DNA of 21,623 nt from JAAOYC01 sp036481345 (GCA_036481345.1 JAZGHU010000061.1:1-21623), one strand, 5' to 3'. Positions 14,200-21,497 are shown, counted from the stretch's first letter. The notes: generated from the sequence alone by a model not told the origin. Made by a program: numbers and translations.

Positions 14200-16089
14200 T
14201 TATTTTATCCTAATCGCATCCAAATCACGAGGAGCATTTGTCTCAATTCTGTTCATTTTATGTAAAGAACTAGCTAAATCTAAACATCTTGAGTTTTCTC
14301 CGTGATTAACAATAACTTTCTTAGGTTTAGGATTGCATTTATAGACAAAATTAGTCAATTGTTTTCTATCTGAATGAGCAGTAATCTCTAATTTGTGAAC
14401 ATCCATCTTGATTGGAACAACTTCTTGTTTTTGTCCATGTTTGAAAATAATTTCTTTCTCTCCTCTTTGGATTCTTTGTCCAAGAGAACCTTCTCCTTGA
14501 TAACAAGTAAATATTAATGTATTTTTAGGATTGTCAGCTAAGTGCTTAAGATACTCTACAGATGGTCCTCCAACAAGCATACCAGATGTTGCCATTATAA
14601 CACAAGGTCCTTTGTCTTCAATTATTCCCATTCTTTCTTTTTGTGAACCAACTCTTTGAAAGCTATCTGATAAAAATGGATTCTGGTCTTTATGGAATAT
14701 CTGTCTCCTTACAGTTGAATTCAAAAACTCTGGATAAGCTGTGTGGATTGCTGTAATATCCCAAACACAACCATCAATATAAACAGGAACTTTTTTCATC
14801 TCTTTATTCCTTATCATGCTTTCAATCATGACCATAACTTCTTGTCCTCTTCCAGATCCTAGAGTAGGCATTAAGATTTTTCCTCCTCTTTTTACAGTAT
14901 CAGCAATTATTTTCTTTAGAAAATCATCTGCTTCTTTTTGTGGAGGAAGTACATTTTCTTTCCCACCATAAGTTGCTTCCATTATCAATGTTTCAACTCT
15001 TGGGAATTGTGTATTAGCTGCTTCCAACAAAGCAGTTCTTCCATATTTCATATCTCCTGTATAGACTAAATTATGCAGACCATTTCCAATATGAAGATGA
15101 ACTTCAGAACTTCCAAGAATATGCCCTGAATTATACAGAGTAATCCTAACATCAGGAGTTACATCTGAAACTTCTTCATAATCTAGACAAATAGTATGCT
15201 TGACCATTTCTTTAACATGTTCTGTTTCAAAAATAGCTTCCTTACCCTCTGACTTCATGATCTTAATATAATCTAATAGCAATAGTGCTCCTACGTCTCT
15301 TGTTGGAGCTGTCATATAAACTGGACCTCTGTATCCATACTTAAATAAGTAAGGAACAAATCCAATATGATCTAAGTGTGAGTGTGTTATAATAACTGCA
15401 TCTAATTGTTTAATATTAAATTCAGGTGTTTCTAAAAAAGGATATGCATTATCCCATGATGCTACATTTACCCCACAATCTAATAAAATCCTTGATTCTG
15501 GTGTTTGCAAAAATAAACAAGATCTTCCTACTTCTCTTGCTCCCCCTAAGAAAGATACTCTGATCCATTCCTGCTGTTTTTCTCTTATCCAGCCGTCATA
15601 GATTCTATGCCCTACTTTATCTAAGAATTTTCTTCTGTAATCTGATTCTTGGTATAAAACAGATCTAATTCCTTCTATGATCTTTGATTTTATAGCAGGA
15701 GTCCTTCTTATCAATGGAACCCATAATGTTTTTGATCTTATTTCTCTTAGAACTTCTCCTTGTTTTCCAATTGCCAATCCAGGCTTTTCAGCTTCAATAA
15801 TAACTCTTGATCTCCTTGGATCAAAGATTACATTAGCTATTCCCGCATCTTTTGGAATTATCTTTATCATTTCATCTTCTGCATCTTCTGGATCCATTAC
15901 AGTAGATGGGTCTGGTCTTAATTCTACTCTTTTCTTAAATTTATCAACCAATTCCTTGATCATTCCTTTATTATCTAGAAAGAACTCTTTATTCTTTGTA
16001 TAAAGAACTATGTTTGCTCCTTCAAAGCCAGCATCAGATATAAGATCGTCTGGCAATTGCTTTAGCATTTCTTTTAAGATATCTGCCAT
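14200..16089 (-). CDS. fttA: KH/metallo-beta-lactamase/beta-CASP ribonuclease, archaeal transcription terminator FttA (aCPSF1)
   Basis: The archaeal homologue of CPSF73, which cleaves nascent RNA and ends transcription. The 629 aa show the full order. An N-terminal KH-type region (about 1-145) includes the GxxG loop IGKQG at 107-111. The metallo-beta-lactamase core follows (from about 176, FLGGAREVGRS) with HSHLDH at 236-241, SGHILGS (His323) and YTGDMKYG (Asp346). The beta-CASP insert is at about 365-560 (MEATYGG, PTLGSGRGQE, ATSGMLVGG). The C-terminal zinc ligands are His572 in TAHSD and His596 in VNHGE. All expected metal ligands are present, so it should be active. It starts 20 nt after psmB with no clear own TATA box, so the two are probably co-transcribed. 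Confidence 0.97.
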   Translation of the reverse strand: MADILKEMLKQLPDDLISDAGFEGANIVLYTKNKEFFLDNKGMIKELVDKFKKRVELRPDPSTVMDPEDAEDEMIKIIPKDAGIANVIFDPRRSRVIIEAEKPGLAIGKQGEVLREIRSKTLWVPLIRRTPAIKSKIIEGIRSVLYQESDYRRKFLDKVGHRIYDGWIREKQQEWIRVSFLGGAREVGRSCLFLQTPESRILLDCGVNVASWDNAYPFLETPEFNIKQLDAVIITHSHLDHIGFVPYLFKYGYRGPVYMTAPTRDVGALLLLDYIKIMKSEGKEAIFETEHVKEMVKHTICLDYEEVSDVTPDVRITLYNSGHILGSSEVHLHIGNGLHNLVYTGDMKYGRTALLEAANTQFPRVETLIMEATYGGKENVLPPQKEADDFLKKIIADTVKRGGKILMPTLGSGRGQEVMVMIESMIRNKEMKKVPVYIDGCVWDITAIHTAYPEFLNSTVRRQIFHKDQNPFLSDSFQRVGSQKERMGIIEDKGPCVIMATSGMLVGGPSVEYLKHLADNPKNTLIFTCYQGEGSLGQRIQRGEKEIIFKHGQKQEVVPIKMDVHKLEITAHSDRKQLTNFVYKCNPKPKKVIVNHGENSRCLDLASSLHKMNRIETNAPRDLDAIRIK

Positions 16090-16109
16090 ATTTTAGATTT
16101 AAAAGCTAT

Positions 16110-16751
16110 TTACACTTCTAATTTAGTATCTAGTATTTTTTCTAGTACTTTCTTAACACCTTTGTCAGTTATAGTGTATACAATAACACCATTTCCTGAA
16201 GCAACATCTCTTTGCAAGGCAGAATTAATTCCTTTTACTGCTAAATTAACTCCATCTTTTGTTGATAGTCCTTGCTTATAGTTTGCTTCTAACAAACCAT
16301 ATACCATTGGGCTTCCAGATCCAGAACTTACAAAGTCATCTATTTTTGTTATTGCTCCATCGGGTGACAAGTCATACATATGGAATCCTTTTGCATCTCT
16401 GCCGCCAACAATAAAGTGAGAAATTCCAGGTATTATGCTGAATTTTCTTATGTTGTTGTAGACGATTCCTGATAATAGGTTTGTTGCTTCTTTAACTGTG
16501 TTAAGTTTTCCAGTCTTCAGTTGTTTTAGTTTAAGTTCAGCTTTGATCAATTTAATCACTAACTGAATATCTGAAACAGTTCCTGCGATAGTTACAGCAA
16601 TTTCATCTGTTATCTTCAAAACTTTTTCTACTTTCTTATCTGCTAAGAAATAACCTGCTGTTGCTCTTCTATCTGCTGCAAGTACTAATCCTTCTTTACA
16701 AACTAAACCAACTGTAGTTGTACCAGTTTTCAATTGTTTATGTTCTTCCAT
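16110..16751 (-). CDS. psmB: 20S proteasome beta subunit
   Basis: The catalytic subunit of the archaeal proteasome. A 10-residue propeptide ending LKTG precedes TTTVGLV; cleavage exposes Thr11 as the N-terminal nucleophile (mature Thr1). Counting from it, Asp17 (AADRRA) and Lys33 (VEKVLK) fall exactly at the canonical catalytic positions, and the Ser/Gly loop SSGSGSP is at 142-148. Length 213 aa is normal. Unlike most genes here, no TATA box lies 26 bp upstream; the best box is at 16807-16814, giving a leader of about 33 nt. fttA follows 20 nt downstream. The alpha subunit is not in the window. Confidence 0.97.
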   Translation of the reverse strand: MEEHKQLKTGTTTVGLVCKEGLVLAADRRATAGYFLADKKVEKVLKITDEIAVTIAGTVSDIQLVIKLIKAELKLKQLKTGKLNTVKEATNLLSGIVYNNIRKFSIIPGISHFIVGGRDAKGFHMYDLSPDGAITKIDDFVSSGSGSPMVYGLLEANYKQGLSTKDGVNLAVKGINSALQRDVASGNGVIVYTITDKGVKKVLEKILDTKLEV

Positions 16752-16806
16752 TTTATCATTACCCAGAATTAAACCTCTTAGAATAAGGGTTGGGTATGTG
16801 AGTAAG

Positions 16807-16814
16807 TATAAATA
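16807..16814 (-). promoter_or_regulatory. TATA box of psmB
   Basis: TATTTATA on the minus strand, about 60 bp before the psmB ATG, predicting a leader of roughly 33 nt for the psmB-fttA transcript. Confidence 0.5.
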
Positions 16815-16842
16815 GGGGATATTTAAATGTTACTGTTTTTGA

Positions 16843-17292
16843 CTAATCCTCTGTTGGATGTTGTATAACTTTTCCTACAGGTGAACCATCATAAGCCCCA
16901 TCTCTAAAATATCTTTTTGTGAATCTATGTCCTTCAAATTTATGCTTTGCAGAAAGGTGCTCTATTAAGTTATCTGCGAAATCATCCTCTCCAGGATCAT
17001 TATTGTATAAGATAAGTCTTCTAGAAGCATCAATAATAACTTCATGAGCAGTTTTCAATCCTTCATTAGCTTCTTGATACTCTTCATGCAAAGAATCACT
17101 ATGTTCTGGCCATAATCCATCCGCAGTATTCTTAAACCATTCTTTGTATTGATCATTAGTCGGTTGTTCTACCTTATCAAGAAAGTCACAAAGACTAGCT
17201 ACTGCTCCAAAAACAAATTCTCCATTTTGATTGACTGAAGCATATAATGTTTCTCCACCCAATCTTAACTCTAAATTACCATGAGTTCCCAT
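16843..17292 (-). CDS. Unknown 149-aa protein
   Basis: No family recognised. It opens with a beta-like stretch (MGTHGNLELRLGGETLYASV, NQNGEFVFGAVASL), continues with an acidic, helical middle (NDQYKEWFKNTADGLWPEHS, LHEEYQEANEGLKTAHEVI) and ends with a basic-aromatic part (HKFEGHRFTKRYFRDGAYD). Soluble, no signal peptide. Its promoter has a good TATA box (17314-17321) at leaderless spacing. The tail is 91 bp from psmB, with the psmB TATA box close to its stop. Confidence 0.7.
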   Translation of the reverse strand: MGTHGNLELRLGGETLYASVNQNGEFVFGAVASLCDFLDKVEQPTNDQYKEWFKNTADGLWPEHSDSLHEEYQEANEGLKTAHEVIIDASRRLILYNNDPGEDDFADNLIEHLSAKHKFEGHRFTKRYFRDGAYDGSPVGKVIQHPTED

Positions 17293-17313
17293 AGAAAATA
17301 TAAAAATAATTAC

Positions 17314-17321
17314 TTTATAAA
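17314..17321 (-). promoter_or_regulatory. TATA box of the 17292 gene
   Basis: TTTATAAA on the minus strand, centred 25-26 bp upstream of the ATG at 17292. Confidence 0.65.
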
Positions 17322-17354
17322 CCTTCGTGATTTTTAATTAAAGAAAAAGAAAAT

Positions 17355-17954
17355 TTAATCTCCTGTATAATCCCACAAATCACCATAATGAACACTCATT
17401 ATGCCAATCTCTTCAGGTGTTGCTATTCCTGAATCTCGAAGATTAGTTGATCTTGAACAGTTTCCTGTAGTTGCTGTAAGTCTAAGCTGTTTGAATCTTT
17501 CAGGATTTGTTTTTATCCAAGCTTCGCATTCTTGAGTAAGTTTACGATTTTTTTGAGCTCTTTCGTATCTTTGCTTTGAACTAAGATTGATAAATCTATC
17601 TAATACTTGGTGAGATATATCATCTCCATCTTCAATATATTTAAGAAAATGACCTCTATCTCCTAATCCTACTTGATCTTGTGAAACATTATAGATTTTC
17701 CCTAATTCTGGATTGAATTTTTGAGAAACAAAAATATCTTGACTTAAAGAATCACAGCTTACTTCATCTCCAAATACAAGTCCATCTTTATGATCATTAA
17801 TACCTACTTTGCCATAGCTAGGTAGATCTTTATAACTTATGCCATGAGAATCAGCTATAACATCAAGATCAACAAATAAGAGTCCTCTTCCAAACTCTCC
17901 AAAAGCATGATTGCTTTGTAATACTCTTTGAATATTAATTAAATAGTCTTTCAT
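17355..17954 (-). CDS. Unknown 199-aa protein
   Basis: No family recognised. The N-terminal half reads as a mixed alpha/beta domain (INIQRVLQSNHAFGEFGRGL, LFVDLDVIADSHGISYKDLP). The middle contains SQDQVGLGDRGHFLKYIEDG and a charged helix (RYERAQKNRKLTQECEAW). The C terminus has TATTGNCSRSTNLRDSG. There are three cysteines, no signal peptide and no membrane segment. The promoter has a clean TATA box with an 11-bp palindrome between it and the start, so the gene is probably regulated. The next gene upstream ends 187 bp away, leaving a noncoding stretch. Confidence 0.7.
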   Translation of the reverse strand: MKDYLINIQRVLQSNHAFGEFGRGLLFVDLDVIADSHGISYKDLPSYGKVGINDHKDGLVFGDEVSCDSLSQDIFVSQKFNPELGKIYNVSQDQVGLGDRGHFLKYIEDGDDISHQVLDRFINLSSKQRYERAQKNRKLTQECEAWIKTNPERFKQLRLTATTGNCSRSTNLRDSGIATPEEIGIMSVHYGDLWDYTGD

Positions 17955-17967
17955 ATTAGTATATAGT

Positions 17968-17978
17968 GAGTATTACTC
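17968..17978. promoter_or_regulatory. Palindromic operator candidate of the 17954 gene
   Basis: GAGTATTACTC is a perfect inverted repeat (5-bp arms, 1-bp centre). It sits between the TATA box and the start codon, where a bound protein would block transcription initiation. Confidence 0.4.
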
Positions 17979-17979
17979 C

Positions 17980-17987
17980 TTTATAAA
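17980..17987 (-). promoter_or_regulatory. TATA box of the 17954 gene
   Basis: TTTATAAA on the minus strand, centred about 29 bp upstream of the ATG at 17954. Confidence 0.6.
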
Positions 17988-18034
17988 TCTTTCGGTTTAT
18001 ACTTATTAAACAGTAGTAACGTGTTTAAACACCA

Positions 18035-18134
18035 GAATTCATAGGTTAGAAGGCTTTTAGAGTAATAGGGGCTCTGTAATAGCCGAATTCACACACTTCA
18101 AATACCAAAATTTGGCCATCTCAAGGCTTTTAGA
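18035..18134. repeat. Noncoding stretch with paired short direct repeats
   Basis: Two 7-bp copies of GAATTCA (18035-18041, 18086-18092 approximately) and two 12-bp copies of AAGGCTTTTAGA (18050-18061, 18123-18134) occur in the same order in the 187 bp between the 17954 and 18142 genes. A CCAAA-A-TTTGG inverted repeat lies at 18105-18115. No tRNA or start-to-stop frame of note is visible. It may be a degenerate duplication or a small RNA. Confidence 0.4.
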
Positions 18135-18141
18135 CATAAAA

Positions 18142-19869
18142 CTATGCTGCAATTCGTTGTTCTTGCTTGTCTATCTTGTATCTTGCAGCATCGTTTTTAT
18201 AGACTATTTCTAATATATCTCCTTCTTTTACTTTATAGTCATGTAAAGAGATTGTTCCTTGTCCTGGCTCAATGCCATTGATTAAAACAATTATCCCGTT
18301 AAGCTTCATTCCATGCTCATCCTCGTCTCCTAATAATTTCTTGGCTTCAAGATGGTATTCTGCTAATGTTTCGAGATATAATCCGGAGCGTTCTTCTCCA
18401 GTATCTGTATCAATGTAATAGAAATTTTTCCATACAATTGTTGAGTCTAAAGCCATGTCAAGCTGGGCATATACTGAGTTTTTGTCTACTTCAATGTCCT
18501 CTATTTCTCCGTTTTTGGTGCTTATTGCTCTTAGCGTATAGATCCCTTGATTATCATCAGTTACTTTAACTGATTCAGCAAGCTTAAACCCTTCCTGCAG
18601 TTCTCCATTTCTTATATAATCTTTTAATGTGAAATTTAGATCATCATGATGGAATGCAGCATGCATTGCTCCACCACAAGCATAGCTATTTTTTCTTTGG
18701 TTTATGTAACCTCTTGCTTTTTTGATGTTGTTTTCTGCTTCTGCATAGCATTCTGATATTGCTGCATAGCATTCAGAGGCTGCAGAATCTGTAGAAGCAT
18801 AGCATTCTGATATTGCTGCATAGCATTCAGAGACTGATGTATTACATTCAGATATTTTCCTTTCTAATGGGATTAATTTTGTTTGAGCAGGATAAGGAAT
18901 TTTCTTTGGAGAATCTTGTTTTTTCTGCAGTTTTGCTTGTTGGACCAATTTTGGAAGTCTACTTAATTTTGATTTTATTCTAGTTGTTTTTGGAAGATAA
19001 GTAATCTTTCTATCTTCTATATTTGCTGGTCCACTATAAGGTTCATCTGAAGAGGAATTAATGTCTAAAGAAGCAGCTTCAGTCACAATCTCTTCAAGCT
19101 GTAAGATTTGTTCTGGAGAGTGTTCTTTAGGTTGTGTTTCTCTTAGTTTGCTGTCTTTAGTCTTATATTGAATATGGCTGATTTCTTCAGGCATAATCAT
19201 TAATCTCTTTTTTTGATGAAAATCAAGAGGTTTTTGTAAAGATATTCTTCTATATCTAGCAGGATGGAGTAATGGCTGAGAGTTATTTCTTTTATATTGA
19301 AATAACTCTTTTCTGGTTGGTGTATAAAGTTCTAATGCTTTTCTGTATGGTAAATGTAAGGGGTTGTTGTTTAAGATTTGTGTATCATCCCTATAAATGG
19401 AATTATATGAAGGCAAAAAAGTTGGTTGGGGGGTGTATTCATCTCCAGGTGTTTGCTCATATTGGCTTGGTTCATTTGGAAGATTATATTTTCTAGGATT
19501 TCTTTTATGATTAGGGATTGGTCTTTGTAAAATCGGGCTCGGATTTAAAACATAATACATTGGATGTTCAAATTGTTTTTGAACAGCTGAAAAATAAAGA
19601 GGTAATTGAGGGATATGCAACCCCATCAAAGAAGTTTCTGGCCTTGTTTCTGAAAATCCTTCAGAAGCCACTCTTTCAATACCTTCTAATTTTTCTGGTG
19701 CAAGGATTTCTTCAAGAGTTAGCAAGGGTTGTTCTTCAGGAATTATAATAATCGGTTCTTCTTTTTCATCTTCTGAAGAAAAGCGTTCAAATCCATTGCC
19801 AGTAAAAGAAAAAGAAATAGGAAAAACCTGCCATGAAAAAATTGTTTCCCTTCTTATTGCAATTGTCAT
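18142..19869 (-). CDS. Cys-repeat protein under a cobalamin-like riboswitch, unknown function
   Basis: 575 aa, no family recognised as a whole. Residues 9-24 are mildly hydrophobic (TIFSWQVFPISFSFTG) and could be a weak signal or anchor. Residues 30-335 are Pro/Gln/Lys-rich and probably disordered. Residues 339-376 carry five SEC units (Cys342, 349, 356, 367, 374, spaced 7, 7, 11, 7), most in the form SECYAAI, compatible with a coiled coil. A CGGAMHAAFHHDD segment follows (Cys398). The C-terminal 150 residues are globular. The last part (LINGIEPG at 529-536, KEGDILEIVY at 548-557) resembles a beta-grasp of the DUF4430/transcobalamin-C type; this is a tentative reading. The gene has a leader of about 94 nt containing a cobalamin-type RNA. 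A role in cobalamin binding or uptake is inference. Confidence 0.8.
   Translation of the reverse strand: MTIAIRRETIFSWQVFPISFSFTGNGFERFSSEDEKEEPIIIIPEEQPLLTLEEILAPEKLEGIERVASEGFSETRPETSLMGLHIPQLPLYFSAVQKQFEHPMYYVLNPSPILQRPIPNHKRNPRKYNLPNEPSQYEQTPGDEYTPQPTFLPSYNSIYRDDTQILNNNPLHLPYRKALELYTPTRKELFQYKRNNSQPLLHPARYRRISLQKPLDFHQKKRLMIMPEEISHIQYKTKDSKLRETQPKEHSPEQILQLEEIVTEAASLDINSSSDEPYSGPANIEDRKITYLPKTTRIKSKLSRLPKLVQQAKLQKKQDSPKKIPYPAQTKLIPLERKISECNTSVSECYAAISECYASTDSAASECYAAISECYAEAENNIKKARGYINQRKNSYACGGAMHAAFHHDDLNFTLKDYIRNGELQEGFKLAESVKVTDDNQGIYTLRAISTKNGEIEDIEVDKNSVYAQLDMALDSTIVWKNFYYIDTDTGEERSGLYLETLAEYHLEAKKLLGDEDEHGMKLNGIIVLINGIEPGQGTISLHDYKVKEGDILEIVYKNDAARYKIDKQEQRIAA
18743..18832. repeat. 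36-bp perfect direct repeat inside the Cys-repeat gene
   Basis: The segments 18743-18778 and 18797-18832 are identical over 36 bp, with a 54-bp (18-codon) period. Each encodes two SECYA units. Identity at nucleotide level shows a recent duplication or ongoing homogenisation, so copy number may vary between strains. Confidence 0.85.
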
Positions 19870-19872
19870 ATT

Positions 19873-19888
19873 GGATAACCCACGATCC
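19873..19888 (-). promoter_or_regulatory. Small hairpin just before the start codon (possible expression platform)
   Basis: GGAT and ATCC pair around the loop CGTGGGTT, ending 3 nt before the ATG at 19869. The GGGUU in this loop could pair with AAUCC in the riboswitch's P5 loop region (one G-U pair), in the manner of the L5-L13 kissing loop of cobalamin riboswitches. This is unproven. Confidence 0.4.
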
Positions 19889-19899
19889 TTTTTGTTTAA

Positions 19900-19962
19900 G
19901 CAAGTATTCCGACTCTTAACGGTTGCGGGACAGTATAGGATTCACACCCAGTTTTCCTTGCC
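19900..19962 (-). promoter_or_regulatory. Compact cobalamin-riboswitch-like element
   Basis: On the minus strand the 63-nt element shows the conserved cobalamin riboswitch core in order: GGCAAGGAAAA, then GGGTGTGAATCC, then CTGTCCCGCAACCGTTAA, then AGTCGGAATACTTGC. These correspond to the family's GGUGnnAAUCC, CUGnCCCGCAACnGUAA and AGUCnGAAUACCUGCC. The outer stem is kept by compensating changes: GCAAG pairs with CTTGC where the usual form is GCAGG with CCTGC. CCG and CGG can form a short P7. The variable P3 arm and the peripheral domain appear to be absent, making it unusually small. A TATA box places the transcript start at its 5' edge. It should control the downstream Cys-repeat gene in response to a cobalamin. 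Confidence 0.8.
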
Positions 19963-19985
19963 TTTAATATTTAAATAAAAAGTAG

Positions 19986-19993
19986 TATATAAA
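19986..19993 (-). promoter_or_regulatory. TATA box of the riboswitch-controlled gene
   Basis: TTTATATA on the minus strand, centred about 27 bp upstream of 19962, so the predicted transcript begins at the first base of the riboswitch-like element. Confidence 0.65.
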
Positions 19994-20005
19994 GTTTTTT
20001 AATAA

Positions 20006-20051
20006 CTCAAACTCTTTAGAGTTTGAGAGACTGAAATTGTAATAATTTCAG
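20006..20051. terminator. Two tandem perfect hairpins after proS
   Basis: CTCAAACTC/GAGTTTGAG (20006-20014 and 20019-20027, loop of 4) and CTGAAATT/AATTTCAG (20031-20038 and 20044-20051, loop of 5) stand side by side. The second overlaps the proS stop codon. They sit between proS and the next promoter on the same strand. A transcription end or mRNA-processing/stability role is likely; the U-run expected of a bacterial intrinsic terminator is poor. Confidence 0.5.
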
Positions 20052-21475
20052 TAACTTTTTGAAAAATAAGTTATATATTTTGCCTTTTTTCCGCAATGCA
20101 AACATTTGCCTTCTGCTTTTTCTTCTGCAATACATCTTGAAGATGCTCCTTCTGTCTTTTCTTTGATAAAATCTTCACATTCTTCTTCTCCACAAAAAGT
20201 CATCTTTACTAATTTATTCTCTCTGATGCCTTTTACAACATCTCCCCAATTCTTTGCTGTTGTAGTCTGATCTTTTAACTGTTTTTGAGCTTTCTTCAAA
20301 AGATTATTATGAATTAAATCTAAACATTTTTCTACCTTTTTATTCAAATCAGCAATCTTAACAAATTCTTTCTCTCCTGTATCTCTTCTGACCAACACAA
20401 CTTGATCTTTAGCTAGATCTTTAGGTCCTAATTCTGCTCTTAATGGAATTCCTTTCATCTCCCATTCATTATATTTCCATCCAGGAGTATATTCTTCTCT
20501 ATCATCTAAAATAGGATTAAATTCTTTCAAAGATTCTTTTAATTCAGCTGCCTTCTCCAACAACTCTTTTGAATCTCCTTTTATTATCGGAACTATTACA
20601 ACTTTATTTACAGCTGCTCTTGGCGGCAAAACTAATCCTTTATCATCTCCATGAACCATGATCACTGCTCCAATCAATCTTGTTGAGAATCCCCAAGAGT
20701 TTTGCCAGGGAATATGTTCTTTTTCATCTTTTCCAAGATATCTTATTCCAAAACTTTTTGCAAATCCTTGTCCTAGATTATGAGATGTTCCGCATTGTAG
20801 TGCTTTTCCATCTGGCATCATCGCTTCAATAGTATAAGTTATCTTTGCTCCTGCAAATTTCTCTTTTTCTGTTTTTCTTCCTGTCAAAACAGGCACAGCT
20901 AAAACATCTTCTGATAATTTTTTATATTCATCCAAGAACATCAATGCTTCATCATTACATTGTTTTTCTGTTTCATATACACAATGGCCTTCCTGCCATA
21001 AAAATTCTCTTGTTCTTAAAAATATCTTAGTCTGTTTTACTTCCCATCTCAGAACATTACACCATTGATTAATCCTTAAAGGTAGATCTCTATGTGATCT
21101 TACCCAATTACTATAAGAATCATACATAATTGTCTCTGATGTTGGTCTTATTGCCAACCTTTCTTCATCTTCATCTGTCTTTTCAATCCAAGCAAGTTCT
21201 GGAGCAAAACCTTTTGCATGTTCTGCTTCTTTTGTAAAGAAAGACTCTGGAATCAATAATGGAAAATAAGCATTTCTAACTCCTTTTTCCCTCATTACTT
21301 TATTAAAATAATCCTGGATGCTCTCCCATATAGAATAAGCATTAGGTCTGATGATCATAAAGCCCTTTATCTTAGATGTATCTGCTAACTCTGCTTTCTG
21401 GCAGACTTGAGAATACCATTCTGGCATATCTTCTGCTTTCTTTACAGTCAATCCAATGTTTTTTTGCTTTGGCAT
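20048..21475 (-). CDS. proS: Prolyl-tRNA synthetase, archaeal/eukaryotic type
   Basis: A class II enzyme that charges tRNA-Pro. Landmarks from the ATG at 21475: EWYSQVCQKAELAD (19-32), RPTSE (110-114), motif 2 RWEVKQTKIFLRTREFLW (143-160) with QEGH, a proline-binding region CGTSHNLGQGFA (228-239), and motif 3 GFSTRLIGAVIMVHGDD (262-278). An anticodon-binding domain follows, then a C-terminal zinc domain with Cys428, Cys433, Cys458 and Cys461. The chain ends in Tyr, as in this type, whose terminal Tyr reaches towards the active site. It lacks the bacterial editing insertion. The in-frame ATG at 21481 is also possible, but 21475 lies 26-27 bp from the TATA centre, as in the other genes here. 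Length 475 aa is normal. Confidence 0.97.
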   Translation of the reverse strand: MPKQKNIGLTVKKAEDMPEWYSQVCQKAELADTSKIKGFMIIRPNAYSIWESIQDYFNKVMREKGVRNAYFPLLIPESFFTKEAEHAKGFAPELAWIEKTDEDEERLAIRPTSETIMYDSYSNWVRSHRDLPLRINQWCNVLRWEVKQTKIFLRTREFLWQEGHCVYETEKQCNDEALMFLDEYKKLSEDVLAVPVLTGRKTEKEKFAGAKITYTIEAMMPDGKALQCGTSHNLGQGFAKSFGIRYLGKDEKEHIPWQNSWGFSTRLIGAVIMVHGDDKGLVLPPRAAVNKVVIVPIIKGDSKELLEKAAELKESLKEFNPILDDREEYTPGWKYNEWEMKGIPLRAELGPKDLAKDQVVLVRRDTGEKEFVKIADLNKKVEKCLDLIHNNLLKKAQKQLKDQTTTAKNWGDVVKGIRENKLVKMTFCGEEECEDFIKEKTEGASSRCIAEEKAEGKCLHCGKKAKYITYFSKSY

Positions 21476-21497
21476 AGTCATATTTTTTCTTTGATAC

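Noticed and set aside
16790..16805. TTGGGTATGTGAGTAA, nearly identical to TTGGGTATGTGGGTAA at 10906-10921
   Set aside because: A 16-mer with one mismatch is not surprising between two places in a 21-kb AT-rich window. The two sites have different positions relative to their promoters and lie on different strands relative to the genes.
18743..18832. Direct repeats considered as a CRISPR array
   Set aside because: The repeat units are in frame, encode the SECYA motif and have no unique spacers of constant length; no cas genes are nearby.
19873..19962. tRNA or T-box reading of the conserved-looking leader
   Set aside because: No acceptor/anticodon/TPsiC arms and no T-box motif; the conserved blocks match the cobalamin riboswitch core in order.
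18366..19978. Several plus-strand open frames of 60-76 codons opposite the Cys-repeat gene
   Set aside because: No promoters, no recognisable domains, and composition typical of antisense frames. The minus-strand frame is continuous over 575 codons.
20845..21030. Plus-strand open frame opposite proS
   Set aside because: It lies wholly within a well-supported gene on the other strand, is poor in charged residues and rich in Leu/Ile/Phe as expected of antisense of Lys/Glu codons. There is no promoter.
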